From Actinernus sp. WN-2022 (taxonomy: Eukaryota; Cnidaria; Anthozoa; Actiniaria; Actinernidae), in NCBI GenBank assembly GCA_030867875.1, contig JAOWCC010000019.1, forward strand, positions 103,279,006-103,343,005: a stretch of DNA of 64,000 nucleotides, written 5' to 3'. Position 1 is the stretch's first letter, and each line of letters begins with the position of its first letter. Below are positions 1-11,600 of this stretch, piece by piece. The position numbers were made by a program, and so were the translations under genes. The notes below the pieces were generated by a model. That model made no database searches. It saw only the letters and a list, made by a program, of their open reading frames with translations, and was not told the DNA's origin.

Positions 1-1692
1 TACCTAACAACATATTTAAGGAACTTCATTCCTTTAAGCGCACAACAAAGTAAGATTTTCTGGCGAAACTATATGAGCATGTGACTGAGTCTGTGGTCTG
101 CCATCTTGGATTTTCAAGTAGAGGGGCCTGGGGCGAGAGTTTTCTCGAACGGAGCTCCAAGGTTGAATATGAACTCAATGAGAATGATACTTTTAATTAT
201 TTGAAAATTTGAAGGCTTACAATTGGTCTTCAGCAACACCAGGAACCATTATTTTGTGGAGTTTAGCAGAGAAGATGACAAGCAAATGGACAGCTAGTTT
301 TCTTTGGAAAGCGAAGGAGAGGAGCTTGAGTAGAAATCTTTCTGACACTCGTGCTCTGTGAATAATGTGTTATTTCTATTGTTCATAGGGCTTTGTTTGT
401 GGTCATTGCAAAAAAAACGTTTTCTGAAAACACTCGCATATAAGCCGCACCCCCAAATTTGTGGCAATATTTTGTTACTTTCAAAATCTGAAAGTCTAAA
501 AAGGTCACCATACTTTTAATACAGGGTTAAGAAACCCTGCACCCCCACCCCCCCCAAACACTTTTTTTGCGGCTTATACGTGATAAAATACAGTACTTTT
601 ATTTTGGTGATTTTTTTTTCAGTTATCTCGATCGTTAAATTGATAGAATGGAGGCTTGGCTATGCTAAAACAATATTTATTAGACTTCTCGCTCTTGGTT
701 CCTCTCGACTTTGATAGTTTCCTCAGGGCTGTGCCCCTTGCCAATATTATCTGCCTATAGAAACCTTGAGCTTGCAGTCTAATAATATTGTACGTTAAAT
801 ATATATTTGATAAATATTGCCATCAAGTTTCCTACAAATTAAACTAAAGATTGAATTCAGTGGAAATGTCTTAAATAAACTCAGAGTGCACAGAGTAAGA
901 GAATAATTAAGTGAACTACTTGTCGTCCGTACAACCATCAGGAACAATTTGGTTGTCTGAAGCCCAAAAGTGCTTGTGCAAAATTGGATTCAGTAGAAAA
1001 GAGAGTAACATGCTTTGCTGCTTTTGGTATAGGGCCTGGGGACGAGTTTAGTCTTAATTGGCCAGGTTCCTAAGGCTAAGGCATAAAGAATGGAGTTGAC
1101 GAAAACAAATGTTACGAGGCTGCAAAACAGCATAATTTGCAGGAATATTTTACACTTTACTTGTAAAGTAAGAACCTTTCTTTTAAGATTTTTGTAGTCG
1201 GCTGTAATTTATTTCAGTGTTTGCAGGCAATCAGAAATGTGCTGGTGCCATGGACAAGTCATGTCAAAGATTGAATTGTCCAAATCAAATTTGTGCTTGT
1301 CCAGGACAACCGGACATTAAGGTTTTGGTGCACTCTGAGTGAATTTGTTTATTATAACAATCATGTTAAGTTACTGGAGCATCCTAAGAACAATGTCATT
1401 GGCTAAAAGACATGATCAAACAAAATAAGTATAAAAATCATTATTATAAAACATATACAAGATGGTTTTCCTATGTGCTATAAAACAATACTGCACTTTT
1501 GAGGTCTTTAAATGCTGCTAACTATACTCGCATTCTGCTCATGCATCCACAGCCTTTCAAGACCTTGAGCATGCATTATTACTAGGGCTGCCTGAGTTTT
1601 AAATTTGCCTCTGTGTCTTTTTCCCCATTGTTGTCGCAAGTGGGAAATTGCATAATAGATCCATGACCTTGCTTATACATGTGGGACGATGC
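1..1692. other. Intergenic or intronic DNA, no gene seen
   Basis: AT-rich sequence without a coding stretch I can support. It could be an intron of AKTIP, whose upstream exons I could not find in the window. The only structure is the imperfect foldback listed separately near 434-590. Confidence 0.5.
434..590. repeat. Short imperfect inverted repeat with C-rich middle
   Basis: ATAAGCCGCA near 440 is answered by TGCGGCTTAT near 568-577, with a run of C-rich sequence between. The outer right end reads GATAAAATACAGTA, similar in style to mariner-type MITE ends. Arms are short and no target duplication is clear, so this is a tentative MITE relic. Confidence 0.4.
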
Positions 1693-1696
1693 TTAA

Positions 1697-2156
1697 AGGG
1701 ATACCCGAGTACAAAACACTTACGGTCTCAAAATGATATTTGGACTGTACTGAAACCTGAAATCGCAATGAAAACAATTTATTTTGCAATACAAGCGTGT
1801 AGAATTTTTTTTTAATTGTATTGCACAATGTTTTGATGACATCAGTTCTCCAAGCAAAACTGAGTTACTCATTTGCAGGAAAATCTGGAAAATACTATTC
1901 TAACAAAGCAAGTTGAAGAATAAAAGTGTAAAAAAAAAAAAAAAAATAGAGAATTATATAAGAAAACGACTGAGTGGAGAGGATTATAATTAATAATATT
2001 TTTATGTGATCTTGACCACTAACTGATGTCATCAAAACTATTGTGCAATACGTTAGCATTGCAAAAGAAATTGTTTTAATTGCAATTTCAGTTTTCAGGA
2101 CAGTGCAAACATCATTTTGAGACCATAATTAAGTGTTTTGTTCTCACAGGTATTGC
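1697..2156. mobile_element. Non-autonomous TTAA-flanked foldback element
   Basis: The two halves are inverted copies of each other. Matching blocks include AAAACACTTA, GGTCTCAAAATGAT and ATGACATCAGTT on the left, each with a reverse complement on the right. The element is bounded by TTAA at 1693-1696 and 2157-2160, the target duplication of piggyBac and Kolobok families. It has no ORF. Arms have diverged by several substitutions, so it is old. Confidence 0.7.
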
Positions 2157-2160
2157 TTAA

Positions 2161-4861
2161 ATGTGATTTCAGCCTTCGGTAGTCTGGTTACCGTAAACTT
2201 CTTTCAGACTGAATTATTCTGATGGAGAAGGTTTAAATTTCCTGCTCCTGTTGAAGTGTATTGGAGATTCAGTGCCCAGGCTGTAAGTTAGGGTCAGTGC
2301 TCGAGAGCTTGGTTGCCAGGCAACAGGCAACCAACCAGCCCAGTACACTGGGTCACACATAAGTGGACAAGAGAAAAAGGGGAGGGAGGGAGGGGAAATC
2401 TACCCGAGAGGAACACTAATCAATCCCGGCAACAGCAAACGTTGAACGATGCAAAGAGCGATGTGATGCGAAGAGCGATGCGAATAGCAACTGCGAACAG
2501 CCCGCCAAATACGGCAACAAAAGACCTGTATGAGACTGAGACACAGGCCCAGGCCCCGCAAATTGCGCCACAGGCAGACCGATTCCGCTGGCGTATTTAA
2601 CCATGTCTAAATTGCATTTAGTCTAGAGTAATTGATTACCTTTTCAAAAATTCTTGTAATTCTTACTTTGTGAAGATAATTATAAGATAATTATCAGCAA
2701 AACACATGATAAACAGTAGCGATAAATGAGCGACCATGCATTGTGGAATAAATTTGGCACATTGTGACGTAAGTATTCATGTGGGGTCTTCCCATATTAT
2801 TTTTATGTGTGCACGTTGCACATCCCAATTTGTTTCCATCGATCATGACACAGTGCAGTAAGAAACAAGAGAAGGGTCTGGGGTTGAGAATGAATTTTCC
2901 TGGGAGACATCTTTTGCCACTGTCTATTTTCGAAGGACTGGTTGACGGTGAAAGTTTTGTTGATTTTGGGCCATTTTGTGTGCCTTTATTTCACAATTTT
3001 TTTTGCAAATGCTTATATCATAATTATACCAGTTCACAAGTCAAGACTGGAAGATCCACATAAAAGGTTTTTTGAGTGATTTGGAACTGGGTTTTTCTCA
3101 CAGTCAAATCGGAGTGAAATCAAAGAGAAATCCTGGCCAGGCCAAGCCATTTACATGTACCTGTATGTGCTTTCAATTTTGTTTTTGGAATTTTTAGTGA
3201 GCTGTTACCTTTCTTGAGAGAAATTCTTTCAAATTGGCAAAATGATGGAAGTTTTCACTGAACATTTTTTCATGGATCAGGAAAGGTCAAATTTACACGA
3301 TTTCAAACAAGCGTAGAACAAAGTATTCACTGTCTGTGTAAACCAAAACTTTCTTTACAGAAGTACTCATAGCTATAAAAATTGCAAGAAGGGTTATAGG
3401 CACTTTAACTCAATGACCCAATGCGCCAAAGAAGCGTTTGTTGATTTGAACACCACTGTTTATTCTACAAGTGACTAATTGTCTAACCCAGTCCCTCTCG
3501 TCATGCATGCATGCGTACTGCTAACAAAATCGGAATTGGAAACATCTTTCGAAAATATAACATAGGTGATTTATTATTAAACTGGGACGAAGCTGTAACA
3601 AAGATGAAGTTTGTGTTGACTTTGCATTCTTTTATGAAAACTGCAGCAACTCAAGGGAAGTAAGAAAGCTAAATCCAAAAAAATACAAATTGTTTATCTG
3701 GGGTTACCGGTAAATGCAATTAGGCATGGTTAAATATCCTGCATTTGCCGGGGGCCCTGTGGTATAGTCGCGAAGCCCTGGGTTGGCGTCTCATCCAGGA
3801 CTTTTGGTTTATTGTTGTTGCATGTTGTTTTCGGATTTGCTTGTCAGTTGCTCCTTATTGCGATCAAGGCCACTGCATTTTTAGGTGTGCTTTGGATTCC
3901 CCTTCAATTAGTATTTCATGTGTGTCGTGCCATGCCCGATGTTGGCTGTACTGGTAGGATCTTGAGACTCACATAGGTAAGTGGCACTTTGTTTTTCTTG
4001 CTTGCCCGGGTTTGGGCTCATCAGCTATGCTTGCTGCAGGCCTAGGCCAGGGGAGGGGAGGGGGAGGGGGGGGGGGGGGGGGGGGTCAGGGTCATCCTCC
4101 GGGATTGACTGCAGTCTGGCTGGATGGTTCTAGTGGCCTAGCTCCCCTCAGCACTTGACCCTACACTTGGCTCCCTGTGAGCAATTGCCTGCCTGAAACA
4201 TGGCTGCTGCAGTGTTAGCCTAGGTTGCTTCCTAGCCCTGCATTGCTCCCTGGCTTTGTCTGTGTGTAAGCCCAGGTTTGGTGTTGGCTAAAGTGAACAA
4301 TCTGCACCAAAAAAAAGTGGTCGGTGGTTGCCACTTCCCACAGCAAAGTTCGCGGCTGGATTGTCCAAGCTTAATGCACCAGCTCCATTCTGGCAGTTTG
4401 CGCTAGTTCAGTTTGCCAGCTGCGTAGTCCGTAGCAGGTTTTGTGTAGCACGGCTCGCCTACTTCCTAAGTTTGCTGTGGTCTCAGCATCGGAGTTGGGT
4501 CACTCCTTGCTCGGCTCATCTAAGGTTTCTTCCTGGAGTAACTGATTCGTACTTGTTAGACTCTTTTCAAATGGAATAAAACACTGATCCACTGTGACTA
4601 GAAACAAATTGAAGTGGCTTAAAGAAATGATGTATTATATTATCTTGTTCTCTCATCAAAAAATTGCTCAGAGGATGTGAAAAGATGCACCAATGGGTAA
4701 ATGATCGAGAACTTACACAGAAATAACTCAAAACATTATCAACAGTAATGTTTCAATTTGCCATTTCTATGCGGAACAAATGCCAATAACAAGCAGATTT
4801 ATTAAAGCCAGTTAACACCCCACTCCAAACAAACTCATTCCTAACACTATTATAAATCGAT
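2161..4861. other. Non-coding stretch with G-rich and low-complexity patches
   Basis: No domain is recognisable in any frame. Contents include a purine-rich patch around 2368-2400 and a long G run near 4057-4086. A short open frame near 2779-3063 has no family features. Confidence 0.5.
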
Positions 4862-5315
4862 TTCATGGTCCTGTGAACTTATCCAAACCCTAACCCAACA
4901 TTTAAATAACCCTAACAGTAACCTCAGGAAAGCCAATTGCTCACTAATTTTGGGTGAATTAGAGCTATTAGTCACTAAAACAGACAATTAATGCTTCTTC
5001 AAGCTTCAATGGTCCTGTGAACTAATTAATCCAAAACCTAACCCTACATTTAAAAACACCCTAAACCGTCAACAAGGGGTGGTCACTAATTTTGGGTGTT
5101 TAGAGCTACATCTCTAACAACAGACACTAATAATGCTTCTTCAATTCAATGGTCCTGTGAACTAATTAATCCAAAACCTACTCCTACATTTAAAAAGCAC
5201 CCCAACCATATATAGTCACTAATTTTGTGTGTTTATAGAGCTACATGTACATGTATAGTCACTAATTTTGGGTGTTTAGGGCTAAGTCACTAAACAACAG
5301 ACAAATGTACCGGTA
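4862..5315. repeat. Tandem repeat, ~142-bp period, about three copies
   Basis: The phrase ATGGTCCTGTGAAC recurs at about 4865, 5009 and 5149 (spacings 144 and 140 bp). Each is followed by an AACCTAACCCTACATTTAAA-like block and then by TCACTAATTTTGGGTG plus TTTAGAGCTA. Copies are imperfect and decay toward the right edge. Confidence 0.8.
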
Positions 5316-5481
5316 ATGCTTATAATCCAACATTAAAGACCCTAAAATGTAAAAAAGTGTTTTAGTCTAGAATAAAAATGATGTATGTTGTTTTAAAATA
5401 ACCTAGGTTACCTACAACCTAATAATAATATATATATATAACAGTTTTGTTATTGGACTGTGGTGAAGAGGTTATAAATAC

Positions 5482-7239
5482 AACAAGAGCCCATCTGGGC
5501 TTTCACTCGGGCCACATGAGATTGAAGATGAAATACACTTTCATTTGAAATCTTCGCCAGTGAGAACGTCATAAAAACGTCTGGTCTATTAATTGCTTTT
5601 ATGACATGACTATGATAACGCAGGATTTGAACAACAGAATACTGGCAATTCAAGTGTATAAATACAATACAATAACATATTCAGACTTTGAATTTGATTG
5701 AAAATAGATCAAAAACTCGGGGAAATGTCCAGCTAAAACTGTATGAGTAAATGTGAAATGAAACATAAATTTCATAGCAAGAAATAAATTGTAATTCCTA
5801 ATGAGAAAGCTCTTCTAAGTCCGCTTCTCAAATTCACAGACTGTTTTACAAAAATATTTGCGCTTATCAACACAAGAGTTCAAATAATTTATTCTGAGGT
5901 ACGCATTAACTCTAATTATCACAGAGATGTTAAATAAAGCGATAATTAGAAGAAAAAGTACATTAACAGACAAACTGAGAGGAAATTTATTCAAATCAAA
6001 AAGAGTTTACTTACAGTACTTACTTAACTGAATCTTTCGTTTTGGATCTTTTGGTAGTGTTGTTGACAGCATCCCACCTTCGTGCACATATGCACTGAAT
6101 CGGAATGAAAGTCGAAGCCTACCTCGAACTTAACTTTCAGCTAACCTGTTTCCTTTCATTCCACAATGAATAATAATCTCATAAAGTAAGCCCGTAGCTT
6201 TCAATAAATTTGCCAGTGTCTGAATGAAACAGCTAGATCTTTTCCAATTTCTCTCACGAGTCACGGCAGAAGACAGTCTCAAGCTACAAAACTTGAATTT
6301 TGATCCTCTTCACAGTAACGTAATTTAACGTCTCAGATATTATATATATTCCCTACTTCAGCTAGCGCTGTGCATTTCAAGTACTTTTTCCTCTCTCTTT
6401 GCTGGCAGTTCATGCTTCTTGTTCGTGTAGTTGCCCCACTGATCATGAGCCGTAACCAGAAAACCAGCACAGCATTTCAGTTGGCATACACTGAAAACAT
6501 CTGCTTAACTAAGATTTGTAAAAATCTTAGCGGATCATGTAAATATTCCGCTTGGCTCAATGAGGGTTTCTGCCGTCAAAGTTCATTTTTTGTTTCAGTT
6601 TTCCCCATATTAGCAGACATGTATAATGTCTCGAGCTCTCAATCCAGTAGAAAGACTCTGGTTATTCTGTCGTAAAACATGCCTTGGCTGTACAAGACCT
6701 GACCCAAATTTAGGTTGTATTGCATAATTGCCCACGATGGAATAGATTTCTGACAATGACTCATTGAAATTTATATCTCCTTGTCTCGCCTAGTCTGAGA
6801 GCTTTGAACTTTCTTATCTGAGCGCGCCTGACGAAATCTAACCTTTGATTATAATTCTATACCCGTTGATATCCAAACGTGTTTGGATATTGTATTTCGC
6901 TTACGTTTCTAAATGTACATTGGATCTGTCCAGACAGCGCTGATCAAATGTATTACGGCTCCTGGTTGTTCATGTATTTTTATAGTCAACAAGAGCGCCA
7001 GTTGAAATATCCTGAGCCTGTTGGAAGGCTTTCCCCCTCGCGGGTCGACCATTTTGATTTACTGTATAAAATTATGTAAATAAATTAACCTGGCGAGTGT
7101 TACGTGACCAGCACAGTGCGATCTGATTGGTGGTGAACTTGACCTTTAACGCATGCGCAGAAATTTTGCGACACCCAACAAAAAATTTTTTAATAATAAC
7201 GGCTTGCATTTTAAGACTCGACAGGCAGCCCGAGTAATA
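5482..7239 (+). repeat. Interspersed repeat family X, copy A
   Basis: It starts with AACAAGAGCCCATCTGGGCT (a small hairpin), then CACTCGGGCCAC, and ends with GGCAGCCCGAGTAATA. The same sequence recurs inverted at 45076-46755, shortened at 56928-58308, and in pieces at 46772-48052 and 51376-51568. At 6370-6675 it holds a ~100-residue open frame that is also open in the inverted copy, but it resembles no known protein. The family is unidentified: there is no clear RT or transposase and no assigned target duplication. Confidence 0.75.
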
Positions 7240-7395
7240 ACCTATAATTTGTGGCATTGAAATATTCCCTGATATTTTGTCCACAAACATCTGAGAAGAG
7301 AAGAGAACAAGGAGAACCATCTTCTATTTGTTAAACAATAATATTATTAATTAAAAAAGTTTATATTATTAGCAATGGAGAACTTTCAAATTCAT

Positions 7396-7541
7396 AATTG
7401 AAGGGCTGACAGTGTGCAAAAAGGGTGTAAGTGATTCTTGATCACATTCTAAATTCTCCCTTAGAAAACAAAGTAATTGAAGGAGAATTTAGAATGTGAT
7501 CAAGAGTCACTTATGCCCTTTTTGCACACAGCCCTTCAATT
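7396..7541. mobile_element. MITE with AATTGAAGGGCTG termini
   Basis: This is an almost perfect 146-bp foldback. AATTGAAGGGCTG, GTGCAAAAAGGG, GATCACATTCTAAATTCTCC and their reverse complements pair around a short loop near 7465. The terminal motif is shared with the elements at 7944-8606 and 10824-11562. Confidence 0.75.
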
Positions 7542-7943
7542 GAATATTCTTAGATAGCTACATTGCTGACAAGGTGAATAGAATTCAATGGCCTCCTAGT
7601 TTAAAAGTTCCGTGGTTATAATAATTATATTAACCACCAGGGCCTGGTTGTTTGAAGCTAGGGTAAGCACTACCCCAGGTTAAATCACTAACCCGAGGGT
7701 AAACTGTACAGAGTATAGTTACAGGTTTAGCACTATCCTAGGGATAAAGTTACCCTTTCTACGAGCAACTATGTCCAGGCTGATAAAGTTGTGGGTTCAA
7801 AACCCTGGCCACACCATTATTGCCTCCTTACCCCAACAATAAATAGTTAGATCTTCGTGAACAGCTTCTTGGATAAGGATGTAAAACCATAGGACTAAGT
7901 AAGATTACTGAGCTACATACATTGTATATATGTAGAGTAATAA

Positions 7944-8606
7944 TTGAAGGGTTGAGTATGGAAACGACCTATGTGACGTTTTAGTGATTTTTTTCAAATC
8001 GTCAAATTCGCCTGAAAACTTCTATACAACCAGTTTAACAACTGTTTCTAACTGTTTTGGCATTTATATCGCGATTACACCGGTAACAACCTAAAATTCT
8101 TCACATAGAAACAGTCATGGGACTCTAAAATTATGCATATCTACATTGTAGTACTTAGGTTCGTATTCAGTTGAGCAGTTACACTGTTATTCTCCTGTTT
8201 ATCGGGATTTTCACTTTCTCTTTATCAAAGACTTAACCCGATCTTGTTCCGTAATGCATCTGTGCTGTAGAGTTTTAGTTTATGGCTGGACTTTGTCACT
8301 TTGAAGTAGGCAGATTTCATGTTTAAAAACTATTCCACAGAAAAGCAAAAGATTGTTCACAGCTGTGATAATCATATTAGTAGAAGCTCTCAACCGCACT
8401 GCCACAAACTAGTACTAGATATGCATAATTTTATAGTCATTTCTATGTGAAGAATTTTAGGTTTTTACCGGTGTAATCTCGATATAAATGCCAAACAAGT
8501 AATAAACAGTTGTTAAACTGGTTGTATAGAAGTTTTCAGGCAAATTTGACGATTTGCAAAAAATCACTAAAAAGTCACATAGGTCGTTTTCATACTCAAC
8601 CTTCAA
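7944..8606. mobile_element. MITE with TTGAAGG...GAGTATG termini
   Basis: Long terminal inverted repeats: TTGAAGG, GAGTATG and AACGACCTATGTGAC on the left have reverse complements at 8566-8606. Inner blocks (TTCTATACAACCAGTTTAACA and TAACCTAAAATTCTTCACAT) also pair. It is a non-coding foldback, related in terminus to the 7396 and 10824 elements, and sits just upstream of the first AKTIP exon seen. Confidence 0.75.
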
Positions 8607-8688
8607 TTGTTATCAGTAAATAAAGGATTTTACGTTACTTTAATTAAATATTACAAATTCATAACCATTACGTTTTCGTTATATTTAG

Positions 8689-11600
8689 AAATTTGTGTTC
8701 AAACCACCAATCTATCATCCTGTCGTCAACATGGATACAGGTGAACTAGATGTCAAGAGAGCATTCCCAAAGTGGAGGCAAGTAAATAATTTATATAATA
8801 ACAGTTTGTACTGGTCATTTCAGTTAAAATTATATACTCTTAATCAGTCCCTAACCACACCAATAACAAGCCACAGGAAAATAAATGGAAAATGATCATT
8901 CACGACTTTGATTCAGGTTAACTCTGACACTTATTACATATTAATTTTACTTGTTAATGACAGTTTGTGAACTTTGAAGTTTACTTTTTTGCATCTTGTT
9001 TATTGATGATTTCGGAATGTTTTGTTAGGTTTTACTGAATTAAAAAATATTGTTAATAATTATGTATGTAATAAACAGAAAACAATATGGAAATTGCAAG
9101 TGTGCAGTTTTTACTCACTCAATAGTTTGTTTCAGAAGTCTCATTTGTTCACTGTGCTCACTCTTTCAACGTCTAATACATTAATAATTATCATTCCTGC
9201 TTAAAAACCGTATAAAATTATATATGTCTTTTCTATGAAGTAATCTCTCTATATATATGTAGAATCATGTACATGTGATATCATGAATGTGTGTCCCACT
9301 TTTCAGACGTAACATTCATCATCTGTGGCAAGTGTTATTGTATGCCAGAAGGATATTCTACAAAATAGATACCAGAAACCCTCTTAATCCAGAAGCAGCT
9401 CACACGTAAGCGACATACTCTAAAATCATTTACCTTCCTTATAATTATATCTATTCACTAACTTAATGCATGGGTATGGCCCCTTTGATACGTCCTTATT
9501 TTGATAATCCAAAGACTTGTTCAGATCCATGTACAATAATTATATTTTGCCTTCCACCAGTGTGTATGATTATGTACATGTATGTGTAGGCATTTGCATA
9601 AATTGCACATTGATTATAACAGGCACAACCTATAAGACGAATGCCACCAAATGAGACTCTGACCAGGGCCCTTGTAAACTGAACCTCTTGTAAGAAACCC
9701 CCTTAAAATAATGTCAAACAAAGGCAGTCACTAGGGCTTGATATTAGCACTTGCCTGCTTTCCCAGGGAAACTAAAAAAAAAATTGAGTGGGTAATTTTA
9801 GTAGAGTGATTGTTAGGTTGGACAAGTTACAAAGAAATGATCAAATCTGCAAGTGCTTGAAATCAATCTCAGTCCATAAACAATCACATTCTGAATGTGA
9901 AAGACTCAGTTTTCCCATCAAGTCATCAATGATAACAAGAATTAGTTGCAGTACATCTACCTTTATTACATCTTCATTCCAACAGAATAGACCTTATAAT
10001 TCACTTCCCTCAATCTTGCCCCACTACGGATCACCTGACTAAACCCTTGAGAAATGTTTCTTTGTTTCTATTTATCCCAAGCAAAAATGCATAAATTTCC
10101 AGAACTCCACCACAAAGCGCTAAATTCCCTGAAGAGACATCATAGGATCTGTATTGGAACAATATTCATTGGCCAGCTATGGAATGAAATACCATGCGAT
10201 TGAAGAAATCTAAGTAAAAAAGGCTTTTAAGAGCAAGAAATGTAAACTGCTAATTAAAAACTCAGAGAAGAGGATACCCAATTTTTTTCTAAGAAAAAAA
10301 AGGCTTTTAAGAGCAAGAAACCTAAACTGCTAATTAAAATACTCGGAGAAGAGGATACCTATATTGACACACCCACAATAATATGCAGGATTAAGCATGT
10401 TCAAATATAAAGTATTAAAGCATTTATATTGTTTTATAGCTTATTATTATTTTGATATGTTAATGAATTTATTATGCAAACTATAAAACACCTTATTCAC
10501 CTTTGACACCTTATTCGTAGATTTGTATTCATTTTGATAGATACCTTTATTTTGTTGTCTAGTATTTGTATTTGTTTTGTCTCCTTTGTAAGTGAGTTTG
10601 TAGAAATTCAAATGTACATGTACTTACCAGTAGCAAACATTTAGTAGAGTGAAAACAATTAACCTGTGCACAATGATAATTGAATACTTTTTTACCACTT
10701 TACATTGTTGTGCATCAAACATTGCACAGATCTGTTGTCTTTTTAATTACTAAATTAATTCACATTCTATAAAACACTTCCCACCTCGATTAGCCCGTGC
10801 TACTTTGGGTCATTAATTAATAAATTGAAGGGCCAAATCGTGCAGAAAGGGTGATAGTGTCAATTTAAAGAAAACTCGAAAAATTAACTCGGGGGGGGGG
10901 GGGGGAGCTTGAATATTTATATATTTATCGCATATTTAGAGGATATTACACAGTGGTGAGAAGATATGAAGTTTATCCGCGAGTGTCGAAAACATTTCAT
11001 GAGTGAGTGCAGCGAACAAGTGAAATGTTTTCGAATCGGGAGGATAAACTTCATATCTTCAAACCACCATGTAATTTTCTTTTTATTATATGCCTTTATT
11101 ATTGAACAATTAAACTGCTCTAAGAACTCCGAATGGTACAAACTTCTTCATGATCTTTCTAAGCTGTTGTGTGGAGTTTCATTGCAGTCAAGAAAATCTT
11201 TAGAGAATTTTAGATTGTATTTGGCTTTTTGTGCTTGGAATATTCATTGTCATGCAGCTCATTTAAGCTGTTTACATCTTTTACAAACCTACCGCCATCT
11301 TTGTAGTTCAAAAGGCAGCAAGCATGACGTCATCAATACTTTGACTAATGAGGATGTGGAAAATACGCTACTCAATACATGGATGTAGTTTCGTATGAGT
11401 TCTATGAGTGGTTTATTTCTCAGTAAAACACTATCGTCCATATAATAAAAGTAGATACATGTACATCTATAATAAGTGTCTCCTTCAATTTCTTTGTTTT
11501 CTAAGGGAGAGTGTGACCAAGACACTCAGTCACACTATACCCTTTTTGCACAGCCCTTCAATAGTAACAACAATAGGAGTATTGCATTTAGTCCTAATCA

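Noticed and set aside
5482..7239. Helitron assignment for family X
   Set aside because: A hairpin lies near one end, but the required TC start and CTRR end in A/T context are not seen.
1..8688. Upstream AKTIP exons within the window
   Set aside because: I looked for the conserved first half of the UBC domain and found no convincing exon; it is probably beyond the left edge.
10966..11388. 140-codon ORF
   Set aside because: It begins inside an internal palindrome of a MITE and has no recognisable domain; an opposite-strand frame overlaps it.
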